Source of the DNA: Microbacterium natoriense
GTDB lineage: Bacteria; Actinomycetota; Actinomycetes; Actinomycetales; Microbacteriaceae
NCBI RefSeq assembly: GCF_030816295.1
Contig: NZ_JAUSXV010000001.1
Location: 2,170,001-2,234,000 of the forward strand
Direction: 5' to 3'
Length of the DNA: 64,000 nucleotides
The notes below the pieces were generated by a model, which had not been told where the DNA came from, did no database searches, and saw only the letters and a list, made by a program, of their open reading frames with translations. A program made the position numbers and the translations under genes. Of the stretch, positions 18,482-29,518 are shown one piece after another. The stretch's first letter is position 1. Every line of letters starts with the position of its first letter.

Positions 18482-21307
18482 TCAGGTGATCACGGTGCGG
18501 CGAGTCAGCTCGGGCCGCCGCGGAGTCACCAGCCAGCTGACCACGGCGATCGCAAGCGGAAGGGCGACGGCGAGCGCCACGAGCACGGTCCACGGGATGT
18601 CGGAGGCGAGCAGCATCCCGCCCGACTGCATCGCGATCCCCAGCGGGGGAAGGATGCCGGCCACGGCACCCGTGAGCGTACCGAAGCCGGCGATGATCAG
18701 GCCCTGCCAGAAGCCGATGCGTCGTCGCAGTCCGTCCGAGCCCCCGACCGCCGACACCGTCGCGTCGTCGGGGCGGCGTTCGAACCTCGCGAGGCTGAGG
18801 GCGACCGCGCTCGCGCCGAGCACCAGGGTGGCGACGGCCGCGATGATGGGCGCCATCCACAGGGTGTCGTCCGGCGGCCCGTCCTCCCATCCGGCCGTGA
18901 GAGTCCACGACGACGTGCTCAACGTCTCGGCTTGCGCTCCGAGGCGATCGCGCATGTCCAGCGGCACGGCGGTGTCGAACCCGGCGATGACGAGCCGCGG
19001 AGCCGTCGTGATCCCGAGTCGGTCCGCCGTCTGGGGCGAGATCGCGACGAGCACGGGCTGAAGCGGGAGATCGAGCGAAATCGCCGGCAGTCGCTCCGTC
19101 CACAGCGGCGGCTCCCACGCCGGCATGGCAGGAGACTCGCGCCAGATGTTGCTGGGCAGCGCGCCGTCGACGGCCTGGGCCCACGTCCACGCAGAGATCT
19201 CGAGGGTCTGCCCGGTGACGAAGCGCGGATCCGCGGAGATCGCTGCGCCGTCGCGATACGCCGCGAGCTGCGCCGACGTCAATCGCACACCCAGCGCGGT
19301 CTCGATCTCGTCGGCGTCGATCACCGAGATGGGGTCGCTCGGGTCCTGGCTGCCGGTCATGAACGACCGATCGCTGTCGATCAGGTACTCATCGGGCAGC
19401 AGCGCAAGGGCCCTGACGGATGCCGACGGCATGTCGTCGGCATCCGCCGACCACGGTTCCGGCTGACGTTCGACGACGGCGATCCTGCGGGAGCCCGAGG
19501 CAGCGGCGAGATCGAGCGCCGCCGCGCCGGCCTCGTCGATCTCGTGCTCGGAAAGGGGGGTGTACTCGCCGCCGGTCCCGGTCGGCACGTACGTGATCGC
19601 CATGCTTCCGACGGGAGCCTGGTAATACCAGTTGCGCGCCGACTGGCCGTTCTGCATGGCCACGCCGCTCAGCGCGAAGACGCCGATGAACACCGTCGCC
19701 CCGATCGCACCGAAGGCGGGAACCGAACGCGAGGCGTTGGCCGCGGCGTCGCGGGATGCGAGGCGCGCGCTGAGACCGATGCGCGAGAACAGGCGCGCGG
19801 TGGTCCAGAGCAGCCAGCGGCCGGAGAGCACGACGCCGAGCTGCACGACGATGGGGCCGATGATCACGCCGTAGGGCGGTGCTGTGCGCAGCGGCGAATC
19901 CCACGCGATCGACGGGTCGATGACGGTCAGCGCCACTGCGGCGGCGATCGTGACCGCGAGGCCGACGACGACGAGCACCGAGCCCCAGATCGGATGCGAC
20001 GGCCGCGCGCGCTGCGGGCGACGAGCGCCCCGCAACGCGCTGAGGACGTCGGAGCGGGCGACGGTGTGCGCGGGGACGGCGGCGGATGCGGTGCCGACGA
20101 GGACCGCCAGGGCGACGATGGCGAGGACCATCTCCCAGGGCAGGTGGAGTCCGGGGAACTGCGCTGTGGATCCGTTGTCGACGACGGCCAGGACGGCGGC
20201 GCCGGCGCCGATGCCGACGACGGCGCCCACCGCGCCGGCGGCGATTCCGAGGGTGGTCCCCTGAAGCAGCACGATCCGGCGCAGATCGCTCGCCGAGGCG
20301 CCGACACTGGCGGCGACGGCGAGAGCGCGCTGCTGGCGTCGCGCCGAAACGGCGAATGCGGCGCCGGCGAGCATCACGACGACGTAGGCGGAGAAGAGAC
20401 TCGCGGCCCCCAGCATCATGAAGATCGACCAGCGCGACGACCAGTAGTCCACGCGCGCCCCCTCGGCGTCGGTGCCGGACATGTCGGGCGGATCCAATGC
20501 CACGGCACGGGAGAACGCGACGACTCCGTGCTCGTTGAGTTCCTCGACCTCCTCCCATGAGAGTTCATGCTCCGGCAGATACCACTTCGGCTCACCGCGC
20601 ACCTCGACCGAGGCCGGGAGGAACAGCGCGGGGACATCGGAGGGGAGCACTGCGGCGGACATCGTGCCTGTCACGGTCAAGGAGCGTGCAGGATCGGCCA
20701 GCTCGACGGTGTCGCCGATGAGCAGACCGAGCCTGCTCAGCGCGGCAGGAGTCGCCATCATCTCGTCCGGGCCCGTCGGCGACCGTCCGTCGATGACATC
20801 GAAGCGTCCGGCGAAGCGTGGGTCCCATGTGTGCCCGGTCCACGCCTGGATGCTCGTGACCCCGTCAGGGGTCGCGACGCGCACGTTCGCCTCGACGACC
20901 TCGATGGACTCGACGTCGTCGGGCAGCAGGGTCGTCGGATCCTCGACGCGTTCGCCTTCCGGGCCCTCCCTCATCGTGGCGGGATAGCCGAAGAACTCCG
21001 GCTGCGTCGGCGCCTGCCACAAGCCGTTGCCGGGCAGCCCGCGCACTCCGATCCACGCCTGCGTCCGCCCAAGCTCCGTGGCCACCTGTTCGGCGGGCGT
21101 GGCGATCGTGCTCGCTGCGACGACCGTGTACGCCGTCATCGTCGCGATCGGCAGCATCATGAGCGCGCCGATCAAGAGGCTCGACGGCAGGGTGCGCCGC
21201 ACCTGTCGTCTGGCCAGCCTTGCGGCGACCCGCCAACGCGCGGCCCACGCGCCTCTCGCCGGTGCTGCGTCTCGCGACGCCCCCGGCGTCTCGAGGCGCG
21301 ACGTCAT
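18482..21307 (-). CDS. FtsX-like ABC transporter permease (double FtsX domain)
   Basis: 941-aa permease. An N-terminal helix (about 35-60) and extracytoplasmic domain are followed by a three-helix FtsX block near residues 310-425 ('AASLFSAYVVVMLAGAAFAVS', then 'RRQQRALAVAASVGASASDL'). A middle set of helices lies near 455-560, a second extracytoplasmic domain near 570-785, and a C-terminal FtsX block near 795-935. This size and symmetry match drug- or peptide-exporting permeases of the BceB/MacB superfamily. ATG 21307 overlaps the ATPase stop (ATGA). With the ATPase and the PadR repressor it forms one operon, typical of envelope-stress or antibiotic-induced exporters. Substrate unknown. Confidence 0.9.
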   Translation of the reverse strand: MTSRLETPGASRDAAPARGAWAARWRVAARLARRQVRRTLPSSLLIGALMMLPIATMTAYTVVAASTIATPAEQVATELGRTQAWIGVRGLPGNGLWQAPTQPEFFGYPATMREGPEGERVEDPTTLLPDDVESIEVVEANVRVATPDGVTSIQAWTGHTWDPRFAGRFDVIDGRSPTGPDEMMATPAALSRLGLLIGDTVELADPARSLTVTGTMSAAVLPSDVPALFLPASVEVRGEPKWYLPEHELSWEEVEELNEHGVVAFSRAVALDPPDMSGTDAEGARVDYWSSRWSIFMMLGAASLFSAYVVVMLAGAAFAVSARRQQRALAVAASVGASASDLRRIVLLQGTTLGIAAGAVGAVVGIGAGAAVLAVVDNGSTAQFPGLHLPWEMVLAIVALAVLVGTASAAVPAHTVARSDVLSALRGARRPQRARPSHPIWGSVLVVVGLAVTIAAAVALTVIDPSIAWDSPLRTAPPYGVIIGPIVVQLGVVLSGRWLLWTTARLFSRIGLSARLASRDAAANASRSVPAFGAIGATVFIGVFALSGVAMQNGQSARNWYYQAPVGSMAITYVPTGTGGEYTPLSEHEIDEAGAAALDLAAASGSRRIAVVERQPEPWSADADDMPSASVRALALLPDEYLIDSDRSFMTGSQDPSDPISVIDADEIETALGVRLTSAQLAAYRDGAAISADPRFVTGQTLEISAWTWAQAVDGALPSNIWRESPAMPAWEPPLWTERLPAISLDLPLQPVLVAISPQTADRLGITTAPRLVIAGFDTAVPLDMRDRLGAQAETLSTSSWTLTAGWEDGPPDDTLWMAPIIAAVATLVLGASAVALSLARFERRPDDATVSAVGGSDGLRRRIGFWQGLIIAGFGTLTGAVAGILPPLGIAMQSGGMLLASDIPWTVLVALAVALPLAIAVVSWLVTPRRPELTRRTVIT

Positions 21308-22026
21308 CCCGCGGGCTCCGTGAGCAGGATCTCCGCGTCATCACGGCGGGTCTGGTCGACGATGCGGCCGTCGCGGAGGAAGACGATGCGGTCGGCGAAG
21401 GCGGCATGGCGGGCCTCGTGCGTGACGAGGATGCCGGCTGCTCCCGCATCCACTCGTGCCCGCAGCATCCGCAGCACCGATTCGCCCGTCACGGAATCGA
21501 GCGCCCCGGTCGGCTCGTCCGCGAGGATCAGGCGGCGGCTGCCGACGACGGCTCGAGCGATGGCCACGCGCTGCTGCTGTCCGCCGGAGAGATCGTCGGG
21601 AAAGGCGTCGAGTCGGTCGCCCATGCCGACCGACTCCAGCGCATCACGGCCGGCACGGCGGGCCACACGACCACGGAAGCCGTCGAGTTCGAGGGGCAGC
21701 GTCACGTTCTCGATCGCCGTCAGCGTCGGGATGAGATTGAAATCCTGGAACACGAAGCCGAGCGACCGGCGGCGCAACTGCGCCAGCTGAGCAGGAGACT
21801 GCTCACTGAGGTACGCACCCTCTATGATCACCTCGCCGGTCGTCGGCTTCGCGAGTCCACCGGAGATCGACAGCAGTGTCGACTTGCCGGATCCTGAGGC
21901 CCCCATCACGGCGACGAGCTCGCCGCGGCAGACCTCGAGATCGACGCCGGACAACGCCGAGACCGCGGTCGCTCCCTGGCCGTACTGCTGCGTCACCCCC
22001 ACCAGGCGCAGCACCGTGTCGGTCAT
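21304..22026 (-). CDS. ABC transporter ATP-binding protein
   Basis: 240 aa. Walker A GASGSGKST lies near residues 42-50, the signature 'LSGGQQQRVAIARAV' near 143-157, Walker B 'RLILADEPTGALD' near 163-175, and the H-loop in 'VTHEARHAAF'. It energises the large FtsX permease encoded immediately after with an ATGA overlap. Its ATG shares one base with the padR stop (TGATG), so the three genes are coupled. LolD/MacB class; export direction is inferred from that class. Confidence 0.93.
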   Translation of the reverse strand: MTDTVLRLVGVTQQYGQGATAVSALSGVDLEVCRGELVAVMGASGSGKSTLLSISGGLAKPTTGEVIIEGAYLSEQSPAQLAQLRRRSLGFVFQDFNLIPTLTAIENVTLPLELDGFRGRVARRAGRDALESVGMGDRLDAFPDDLSGGQQQRVAIARAVVGSRRLILADEPTGALDSVTGESVLRMLRARVDAGAAGILVTHEARHAAFADRIVFLRDGRIVDQTRRDDAEILLTEPAG

Positions 22027-22643
22027 CAGCCCCGCTCTGTCCCGGTGAGAGCGGCTTCAGCCTTGGCGGGCCGCCCCCGTTTGGGTCGGTCTGCCGTGAG
22101 CTCCAGCCCCATGGCGTGCCGCGGATGCAGGGAGAGCCGCTGTTCGGTGTGATCGAGCCAGCGCACCTCCGCCTCGGCCGCGAAGATCATCGAGTCGATC
22201 ACGAGGGCCCATGCGAGCTCCTCAGGGCCCTCGGGATCGCTGCCCGCGTACTTCGCCCGCTGGAGGGTCTGCAACTGGGTCAGCGACGCCTTGCGCTGCG
22301 TCTGGATCACGGCCGCCACATCGACACCCGGGAGCGTCGCGGCCACGGCGAGCTTGATCGCCAGTTCATCGCGGGTCGCCTGTGTGCGTACGACCGGCGA
22401 GGAGAGCCAATCCGAGACCTCGGCGGTGCCGGCATCCGTGATCTCCCAATAGACGTGACCCTGCTCGTCCGCCTCACCGCGTGCGACGAGCCCGTCGCGC
22501 TCCAGGCGCTCCAGGGTGTTGTAGATCTGTCCGACGTTGAGGGGCCAGGTCGAGCCGGTGCGCCGGTCGAACTCGTGACGCAGCTGGTACCCGTAGCACG
22601 GGCCCTGATCGAGGATGGCGAGCAAGCTCTGACGGACGGACAT
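22026..22643 (-). CDS. PadR family transcriptional repressor
   Basis: 205 aa. The N-terminal winged helix is of PadR type ('LLAILDQGPCYGYQLRHEFDRR', 'GQIYNTLERLERDGLV', 'EITDAGTAEVSDWL'). The C-terminal helical dimerisation region covers about 95-175, and a basic tail 'RPKRGRPAKAE' contains an AT-hook-like RGRP. First gene of the exporter operon and its likely autorepressor: an inverted repeat overlaps its -10. ATG 22643 is preceded by AGGAGG at seven bases. PadR proteins of this class release DNA on binding a drug or phenolic, inducing the exporter; the ligand here is unknown. Confidence 0.93.
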   Translation of the reverse strand: MSVRQSLLAILDQGPCYGYQLRHEFDRRTGSTWPLNVGQIYNTLERLERDGLVARGEADEQGHVYWEITDAGTAEVSDWLSSPVVRTQATRDELAIKLAVAATLPGVDVAAVIQTQRKASLTQLQTLQRAKYAGSDPEGPEELAWALVIDSMIFAAEAEVRWLDHTEQRLSLHPRHAMGLELTADRPKRGRPAKAEAALTGTERG

Positions 22644-22667
22644 GACGACCTCCTGAAGTCATTTCTC

Positions 22668-22680
22668 AGTATATAGATAC
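22668..22680 (-). promoter_or_regulatory. padR promoter -10 (TATACT) with overlapping inverted repeat
   Basis: On the reverse strand TATACT (22673-22668) is a near-perfect -10, followed by a short leader with AGGAGG. The imperfect inverted repeat GTAT-N4-ATAC at 22669-22680 overlaps it, as expected for an autorepressor operator. Confidence 0.55.
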
Positions 22681-22732
22681 GCGGAATCCTTCTCACCATC
22701 TGTATGCAGGCGATCTGCAGGTCACGGCCCGG

Positions 22733-22738
22733 TAACAT
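22733..22738 (+). promoter_or_regulatory. secA promoter -10 (TAACAT)
   Basis: TAACAT is the best -10 upstream of secA. It predicts an mRNA starting near 22745, about 65 bases before the secA GTG and about three bases before a short ORF. Confidence 0.45.
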
Positions 22739-22747
22739 GAGCAAGGT

Positions 22748-22804
22748 ATGCCCGTAGTCGGCCCATGGCGGCCCGGGCGGTTCACCCATCCGACAGGGAG
22801 ATGA
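22748..22804 (+). CDS. Possible leader ORF upstream of secA
   Basis: ATG 22748 opens an 18-codon [21 protein letters not shown], ending TGA at 22802-22804, five bases before the secA GTG. The ATG lies nine bases after the -10 TAACAT, so it would be almost at the 5' end of the transcript. The SD-like GGGAG of secA is inside the ORF. Proline (4) and arginine (3) are enriched. In other bacteria leader peptides (SecM, VemP, ApcA) regulate secretion genes, but this one has no membrane segment and is too short to span the ribosome tunnel. It may be fortuitous. Confidence 0.3.
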   Translation: MPVVGPWRPGRFTHPTGR

Positions 22805-22809
22805 CATCT

Positions 22810-25611
<2,802 letters not shown>

Positions 25612-25629
25612 TCGCACAGACGCAGTCGA

Positions 25630-25653
25630 GGGCCGGTCCGTGAGGATCGGCCC
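25630..25653 (+). terminator. secA terminator hairpin
   Basis: Ten-pair stem GGGCCGGTCC/GGATCGGCCC (one G-T) with loop GTGA, followed by TTCTG, 18 bases after the secA stop. Confidence 0.65.
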
Positions 25654-25704
25654 TTCTGCATCCGCCCCGGCCAGGCGCCTGGGCCAGGTCGTGGACGGCA
25701 ATGG

Positions 25705-25710
25705 AAGAAT
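25705..25710 (+). promoter_or_regulatory. -10-like AAGAAT before the GntR gene
   Basis: AAGAAT, six bases, then ATG 25717. No Shine-Dalgarno; consistent with a leaderless start. Confidence 0.4.
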
Positions 25711-25716
25711 GACGGG

Positions 25717-26409
25717 ATGAGCACTGCAGAAGAGCCCCTCCTCGAGTCGACCCGGGTGGCCGACTGGCTGCGTGACGCCATCCTCGACGGGGTCCGCGCG
25801 CCGGGCAGCAGGCTGATCGAAAGGGATCTGGCCGCGGAGTTCGGCGTCAGCCGCGTGCCTGTGCGGGACGCCCTCAAGATCCTCGAGGGAGAAGGGCTCA
25901 TCGTCCTCCGCCCCCGGACATGGGCGATCGTCCGCGAGTTCACGGCATCCGACATGGCCGATCTCGATGAGGTGCGGTCCGTGCTGGAGCCTCTCGCCTT
26001 CCGCCTCGCGGCCGAGCGCCATGATCGTGACGGACTCGCTCGGCTGCGCCGCGTCCTCGAGAAGGAGAAGAGCAGCGCAAGAGCCGAGGATCCGATCACC
26101 TCACGGCGTGCCGCCGCGGACTTCCATGAGGCCGTCACAGAGCTGGCCGATAATCGTCTCCTGCAGGATCTGATGAGGAGCATGCGCAGCAAGCTGCGCT
26201 GGGGGCTTTCCCAGCACGACGATCTGATCCACGTGACCGACGAGCACGAGGCGCTGTACGAGGCCATCACGATGCGCGACGGCGACCGGGCGGAGACGCT
26301 GGCCATCGCTCACATCGACAGCGGCCGACGCGAGCGCGAGGCCCACGAACTCGCGCTGCGCGGGGCGTCCGACGCGGGCGTGAAGAGCGAGGGTGCATCT
26401 CGGCGCTAG
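25717..26409 (+). CDS. GntR family (FCD) transcriptional regulator
   Basis: 230 aa. The N-terminal winged helix is of GntR type ('VADWLRDAILDGVRAPGSRL', 'LAAEFGVSRVPVRDALKIL'). The helical FCD effector domain (about 80-215) carries the metal-ligand pattern Asp...His...His ('VRSVLEPLAF', 'AADFHEAVTELADN', 'EHEALYEAI', 'AIAHIDSGR'). FadR/LldR-like members respond to small organic acids. Its TAG stop is also part of the -10 of the next gene, an aminotransferase, so the two are adjacent but may be transcribed separately. Ligand and targets unknown. Start fixed by the conserved N-terminus and the -10 spacing. Confidence 0.9.
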   Translation: MSTAEEPLLESTRVADWLRDAILDGVRAPGSRLIERDLAAEFGVSRVPVRDALKILEGEGLIVLRPRTWAIVREFTASDMADLDEVRSVLEPLAFRLAAERHDRDGLARLRRVLEKEKSSARAEDPITSRRAAADFHEAVTELADNRLLQDLMRSMRSKLRWGLSQHDDLIHVTDEHEALYEAITMRDGDRAETLAIAHIDSGRREREAHELALRGASDAGVKSEGASRR

Positions 26410-26412
26410 GCT
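26407..26412 (+). promoter_or_regulatory. -10 element TAGGCT (overlaps gntR stop) of the aminotransferase
   Basis: TAGGCT begins with the TAG stop of the GntR gene. TGGGCG and ATG 26419 follow: six-base leaderless spacing. Confidence 0.55.
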
Positions 26413-26418
26413 TGGGCG

Positions 26419-27645
26419 ATGACCCCATCGCGCCACTTCGATCAGTCGTCGAAGCTCAAGAACGTCCTGTACGAGATCCGCGGAAACGCCCTCGTCGAGG
26501 CGGCGCGGTTGGAAGCGGAGGGGCACCGGATCCTCAAGCTCAACACCGGAAACCCGGCGATCTTCGGTTTCGAGGCTCCCCACCAGATAGTCCGCGACAT
26601 GCTCGCGTCTCTGCCCACCGCACACGGCTACAGCGACAGCAAGGGGATCATCTCCGCGCGTCGCGCAGTGGTCAGCCGCTATGAGGAGATCGAGGACTTC
26701 CCGCGGTTCGACCCGGACGACGTCTACCTCGGCAACGGTGTGTCCGAGCTGATCACGATGACCATGCAGGCCCTGCTCGACGAGGGCGACGAGGTACTGA
26801 TCCCCGCGCCCGACTACCCGCTGTGGACGGCCATGACCAGCCTGGCCGGCGGTACCCCGGTGCACTACGTGTGCGACGAGGATGACGAGTGGCAGCCCTC
26901 CCTCGACGACATCCGATCGAAGATCACGCCGCGTACCAAGGCGATGGTGATCATCAATCCGAACAACCCGACGGGAGCGGTGTACTCGAGGGAGGTCCTC
27001 GAAGGCATGGTGCAGATCGCGCGCGAGCACGAGCTGCTGCTGCTCTCGGATGAGATCTACGACCGCATCCTCTTCGACGATGCCGTGCACATCCCCACGG
27101 CGACGCTTGCGCCCGACCTCCTGTGCCTGACGTTCAACGGCCTCTCCAAGACCTACCGGGTCGCCGGCTACCGTTCGGGCTGGATGGTGCTGACCGGTCC
27201 GAAGTCCCACGCGAAGGGCTTCATCGAGGGCATCACCCTGCTCGCCTCGACCCGACTGTGCCCGAACGTCCCTGCGCAGCATGCGGTGCAAGCCGCCCTG
27301 TCCGGCGTGCAGTCCATCGATGCGCTGATCGCGCCCACCGGACGTCTGCACGAGCAGCGTGACGTGGCGTGGGAGGGGCTCGAGGCGATTCCCGGCGTGT
27401 CCTGCGTCAAGCCGCAGGGGGCCCTCTACGCGTTCCCGAGACTCGACCCGAACGTGCACGAGATCCGCGATGACGCCAAGTTCATCTACGACCTCCTGGT
27501 CTCCGAGCACATCCTGCTCGTGCAGGGCACCGGCTTCAACTGGCCGACGCCCGATCACTTCCGGGTCGTCACGCTCCCTGAACCGCGCGTGCTGGCCGAA
27601 GCCGTCGAGCGGCTCGGGAACTTCCTCTCGAGCTATCGGCAGTAG
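26419..27645 (+). CDS. Pyridoxal-phosphate aminotransferase, AlaA-like
   Basis: 408-aa class I/II aminotransferase. The sequence follows the glutamate-pyruvate aminotransferase AlaA pattern: 'ILKLNTGNPAIFGFEAP' near residues 38-54, 'GNGVSELITMTMQALLDEGDEV', the PLP-binding 'IINPNNPTGAVYS', 'DEIYDRILFDD', and Schiff-base Lys244 in 'FNGLSKTYRVAGYRSGW'. It probably makes alanine from pyruvate and glutamate, in the cytoplasm as a dimer. The 3' end overlaps the convergent CpaE-like gene by 77 bases. The start is six bases after TAGGCT. Substrate preference is inferred from family resemblance. Confidence 0.92.
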   Translation: MTPSRHFDQSSKLKNVLYEIRGNALVEAARLEAEGHRILKLNTGNPAIFGFEAPHQIVRDMLASLPTAHGYSDSKGIISARRAVVSRYEEIEDFPRFDPDDVYLGNGVSELITMTMQALLDEGDEVLIPAPDYPLWTAMTSLAGGTPVHYVCDEDDEWQPSLDDIRSKITPRTKAMVIINPNNPTGAVYSREVLEGMVQIAREHELLLLSDEIYDRILFDDAVHIPTATLAPDLLCLTFNGLSKTYRVAGYRSGWMVLTGPKSHAKGFIEGITLLASTRLCPNVPAQHAVQAALSGVQSIDALIAPTGRLHEQRDVAWEGLEAIPGVSCVKPQGALYAFPRLDPNVHEIRDDAKFIYDLLVSEHILLVQGTGFNWPTPDHFRVVTLPEPRVLAEAVERLGNFLSSYRQ

Positions 27646-28804
27646 CGCTCGCCGTCGGTGAGAGCCGGGCGGCCAGACGACGGACGCCGGCCACCAAGGG
27701 CGACCGGGGGACGACGTCTGCGATCGGCCGCGCGTGCAGCAGCGCGGCATCAGCCGCACGCTGATCGAAGGGGACGAAGACGACGTCGGCGATGCCGCCG
27801 AAGCGCTCGAGCGTGCGGCGGATCTGGCCGCGGGCATCGAGTCCGAGCGGGCCGGCGCGCAGCTGGTTCACGACCACCACGACGGGAGTCGGCCCGGTGA
27901 GACGTCGAAGCTCGGCGTGATCTCGCAGGAACCGGCTGATCCCGAGAGGATCCGCCGAGGCGACGGCGACGATCGTGTCGGCCTCGGCGAGAGCGGCGGC
28001 GGTCGCAGCGTGGCGACGAGGGCCCGTGAGGTCGTACGTGGCCTCGTCGTCGGCGTCGAAGGCGGCGGAGACGTCGACGACCGTCTCCTCGGCCCATCCG
28101 CGGCACGCCTGCAACGCGGCCGAGAGACGGGATGCCGACAGTTCGGGCCAGCGGCTCGGACGGTTGATGCCGCCGAGCACGTCGATCGAACCGCCGCTGG
28201 TGTCGACGGCCGTCGCCAGCCGGGTGAGTTCGTCGGGATCGAGGGCGCCGAGCTCGGCCCGACGGCACGCCGCCGCGATGCCCGGGTCGTCGTCGCTGAG
28301 CCCCAGTAGAAGAGCGATCGACGGTGCGACGGTGTCGGCGTCTACGAGCGCGGTGCGTCGGCCGGTGCGCGCCAACTCGACGGCGAGCTGGATCGACAGC
28401 GTCGAGCGTCCAGGGGCGCCAGGCGGCCCCCATACCGCCGTGATGCGGTGCGGAGGAGGGGACCCAGGCTGGTTCGTGCGCGGAGCGTCCGCGAGGAGTG
28501 CAGCGGCGACCTCCCAACCACGGGCGGACTCGGGCAGGGGTTCGCTCAGACCGTAGCGGGCGATCAGTCGGGGGTCGCCGTCGCCGAGCGGGACGATGCG
28601 CACACCGGCTCGATCGCATGCGTCGACGAGAGCCGGGGTGAGGACCGCCCTGCTCGCCGTGACAACGACCACGTCGATCCCCGAGCGAAGCGGGAGGACG
28701 GCGCCTTCCGGCACCACCGCCACGACCTCGACGTCCTCGAGGTCGAGCTCGGCCGCGAGGGCCGCCGATCTCGGCTCGGGGAGGGCGAGCAGGACGCGCA
28801 TCAT
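27569..28804 (-). CDS. CpaE/Ssd-like (MinD-superfamily) ATPase
   Basis: About 411 aa. Residues 1-125 form a receiver-like or pseudo-receiver domain ('RVLLALPEPRSAALAAELDLEDVEVV'). Residues 130-360 are a ParA/MinD-type ATPase with 'VWGPPGAPGRSTLSIQLAVEL', where Arg replaces the usual P-loop Lys. 'ALVDADTVAPSIALLLGL' (switch I-like), 'EETVVDVSAAF' and 'VVVVNQLRAG' follow. Related proteins localise Flp/Tad pili or, as Ssd, affect septum placement in mycobacteria. ATG 28804 overlaps the stop of the SAF gene (ATGA); ATG 28801 is also possible. The tail overlaps the aminotransferase gene by 77 bases. No other Tad pilus genes are present. Confidence 0.85.
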   Translation of the reverse strand: MMRVLLALPEPRSAALAAELDLEDVEVVAVVPEGAVLPLRSGIDVVVVTASRAVLTPALVDACDRAGVRIVPLGDGDPRLIARYGLSEPLPESARGWEVAAALLADAPRTNQPGSPPPHRITAVWGPPGAPGRSTLSIQLAVELARTGRRTALVDADTVAPSIALLLGLSDDDPGIAAACRRAELGALDPDELTRLATAVDTSGGSIDVLGGINRPSRWPELSASRLSAALQACRGWAEETVVDVSAAFDADDEATYDLTGPRRHAATAAALAEADTIVAVASADPLGISRFLRDHAELRRLTGPTPVVVVVNQLRAGPLGLDARGQIRRTLERFGGIADVVFVPFDQRAADAALLHARPIADVVPRSPLVAGVRRLAARLSPTASATADSSRGSSRAARRLRPARAVQGA

Positions 28805-29421
28805 GGCGTCGATCCCACGGGCACGACGGACAGAACGGAGCCGCCGGTGATCGCGGCGAGCACGTCGGCGACGTCTGCGCGGTCGATCACGACCTCGACC
28901 GTCGTCGCATCGCTGTCGAGCATCCCCTCCGCCTCGACGACGGAGCTGATGATCACATCTCCGACGAGGATGCGCGGGGCGTCGTAGCTGCGGCCGTCTT
29001 CCCGCGGCGGAGCCTGCCACAGTTCGACCATCGTCCCGGCGGCGACCCCGGCCGGTATGCCCGTGCTGCTCTCGACGACGATCGTCGTGGTTCGGCTGGA
29101 CTCGGCTTCACCCAAAGCGGTCGTCGGCACGAGTTCTCCTTCTGTCAGCGTTCTGGAGGCGACCATTCCGGGTTCGAGATCCTGCGGGGCGAGGTAGCCG
29201 GTCGTGAGCTGGCCGAGCCCGACCTCGACCACTTGGAAGTCGGCCGACACCAGTGCCTCGCCCTGCACGATCGTGCGGCTGGCCTGCAGCACGGGCGTGG
29301 TGCGACCGGCTGACGACACGATCAGCCAGACGCCGGCGATGGAGAGGGCCACGAGGACGATCCCGATCACGAACCGGATGTCGGCCCAGAACGCCGGACG
29401 CCGGCGCGAGAGGAATGTCAT
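28801..29421 (-). CDS. SAF domain-containing protein (CpaB/RcpC-like)
   Basis: 206 aa. One N-terminal transmembrane helix (about residues 15-36, 'IRFVIGIVLVALSIAGVWLI') precedes a SAF/CpaB-type beta-clip (about 45-105; 'RTIVQGEALVSADFQVVEVGL', 'LEPGMVASRTLTEGELVP'). A C-terminal beta domain follows ('GIPAGVAAGTMVELWQ', 'TVEVVIDRADVADVLAAI'). CpaB proteins are periplasmic parts of Flp pilus assembly; here it is paired only with the CpaE-like ATPase. This two-gene unit recurs in actinobacteria. ATG 29421 is preceded by GAGG at only two bases or by GACCAT at six. Role unknown. Confidence 0.85.
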   Translation of the reverse strand: MTFLSRRRPAFWADIRFVIGIVLVALSIAGVWLIVSSAGRTTPVLQASRTIVQGEALVSADFQVVEVGLGQLTTGYLAPQDLEPGMVASRTLTEGELVPTTALGEAESSRTTTIVVESSTGIPAGVAAGTMVELWQAPPREDGRSYDAPRILVGDVIISSVVEAEGMLDSDATTVEVVIDRADVADVLAAITGGSVLSVVPVGSTP

Positions 29422-29460
29422 GGCCTCATGGTCACAGAAATCGCGCGTCCGGCTCGAAAG

Positions 29461-29469
29461 TTATCCACA
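29461..29469 (+). promoter_or_regulatory. DnaA-box 9-mer TTATCCACA
   Basis: Perfect match to the classical DnaA box, in the 97-base gap between two divergent genes. A second copy with the same flanking AG lies at 30433-30441. Confidence 0.4.
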
Positions 29470-29506
29470 GGTGGTGGTGCGCGGCCGCGCGCCGGCCCGG
29501 GCGGGG

Positions 29507-29512
29507 GAGAAT
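29507..29512 (+). promoter_or_regulatory. -10-like GAGAAT of the small HTH gene
   Basis: GAGAAT, six bases (GGTGGC), ATG 29519: the same hexamer and spacing as at ahcY and metX. Confidence 0.45.
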
Positions 29513-29518
29513 GGTGGC

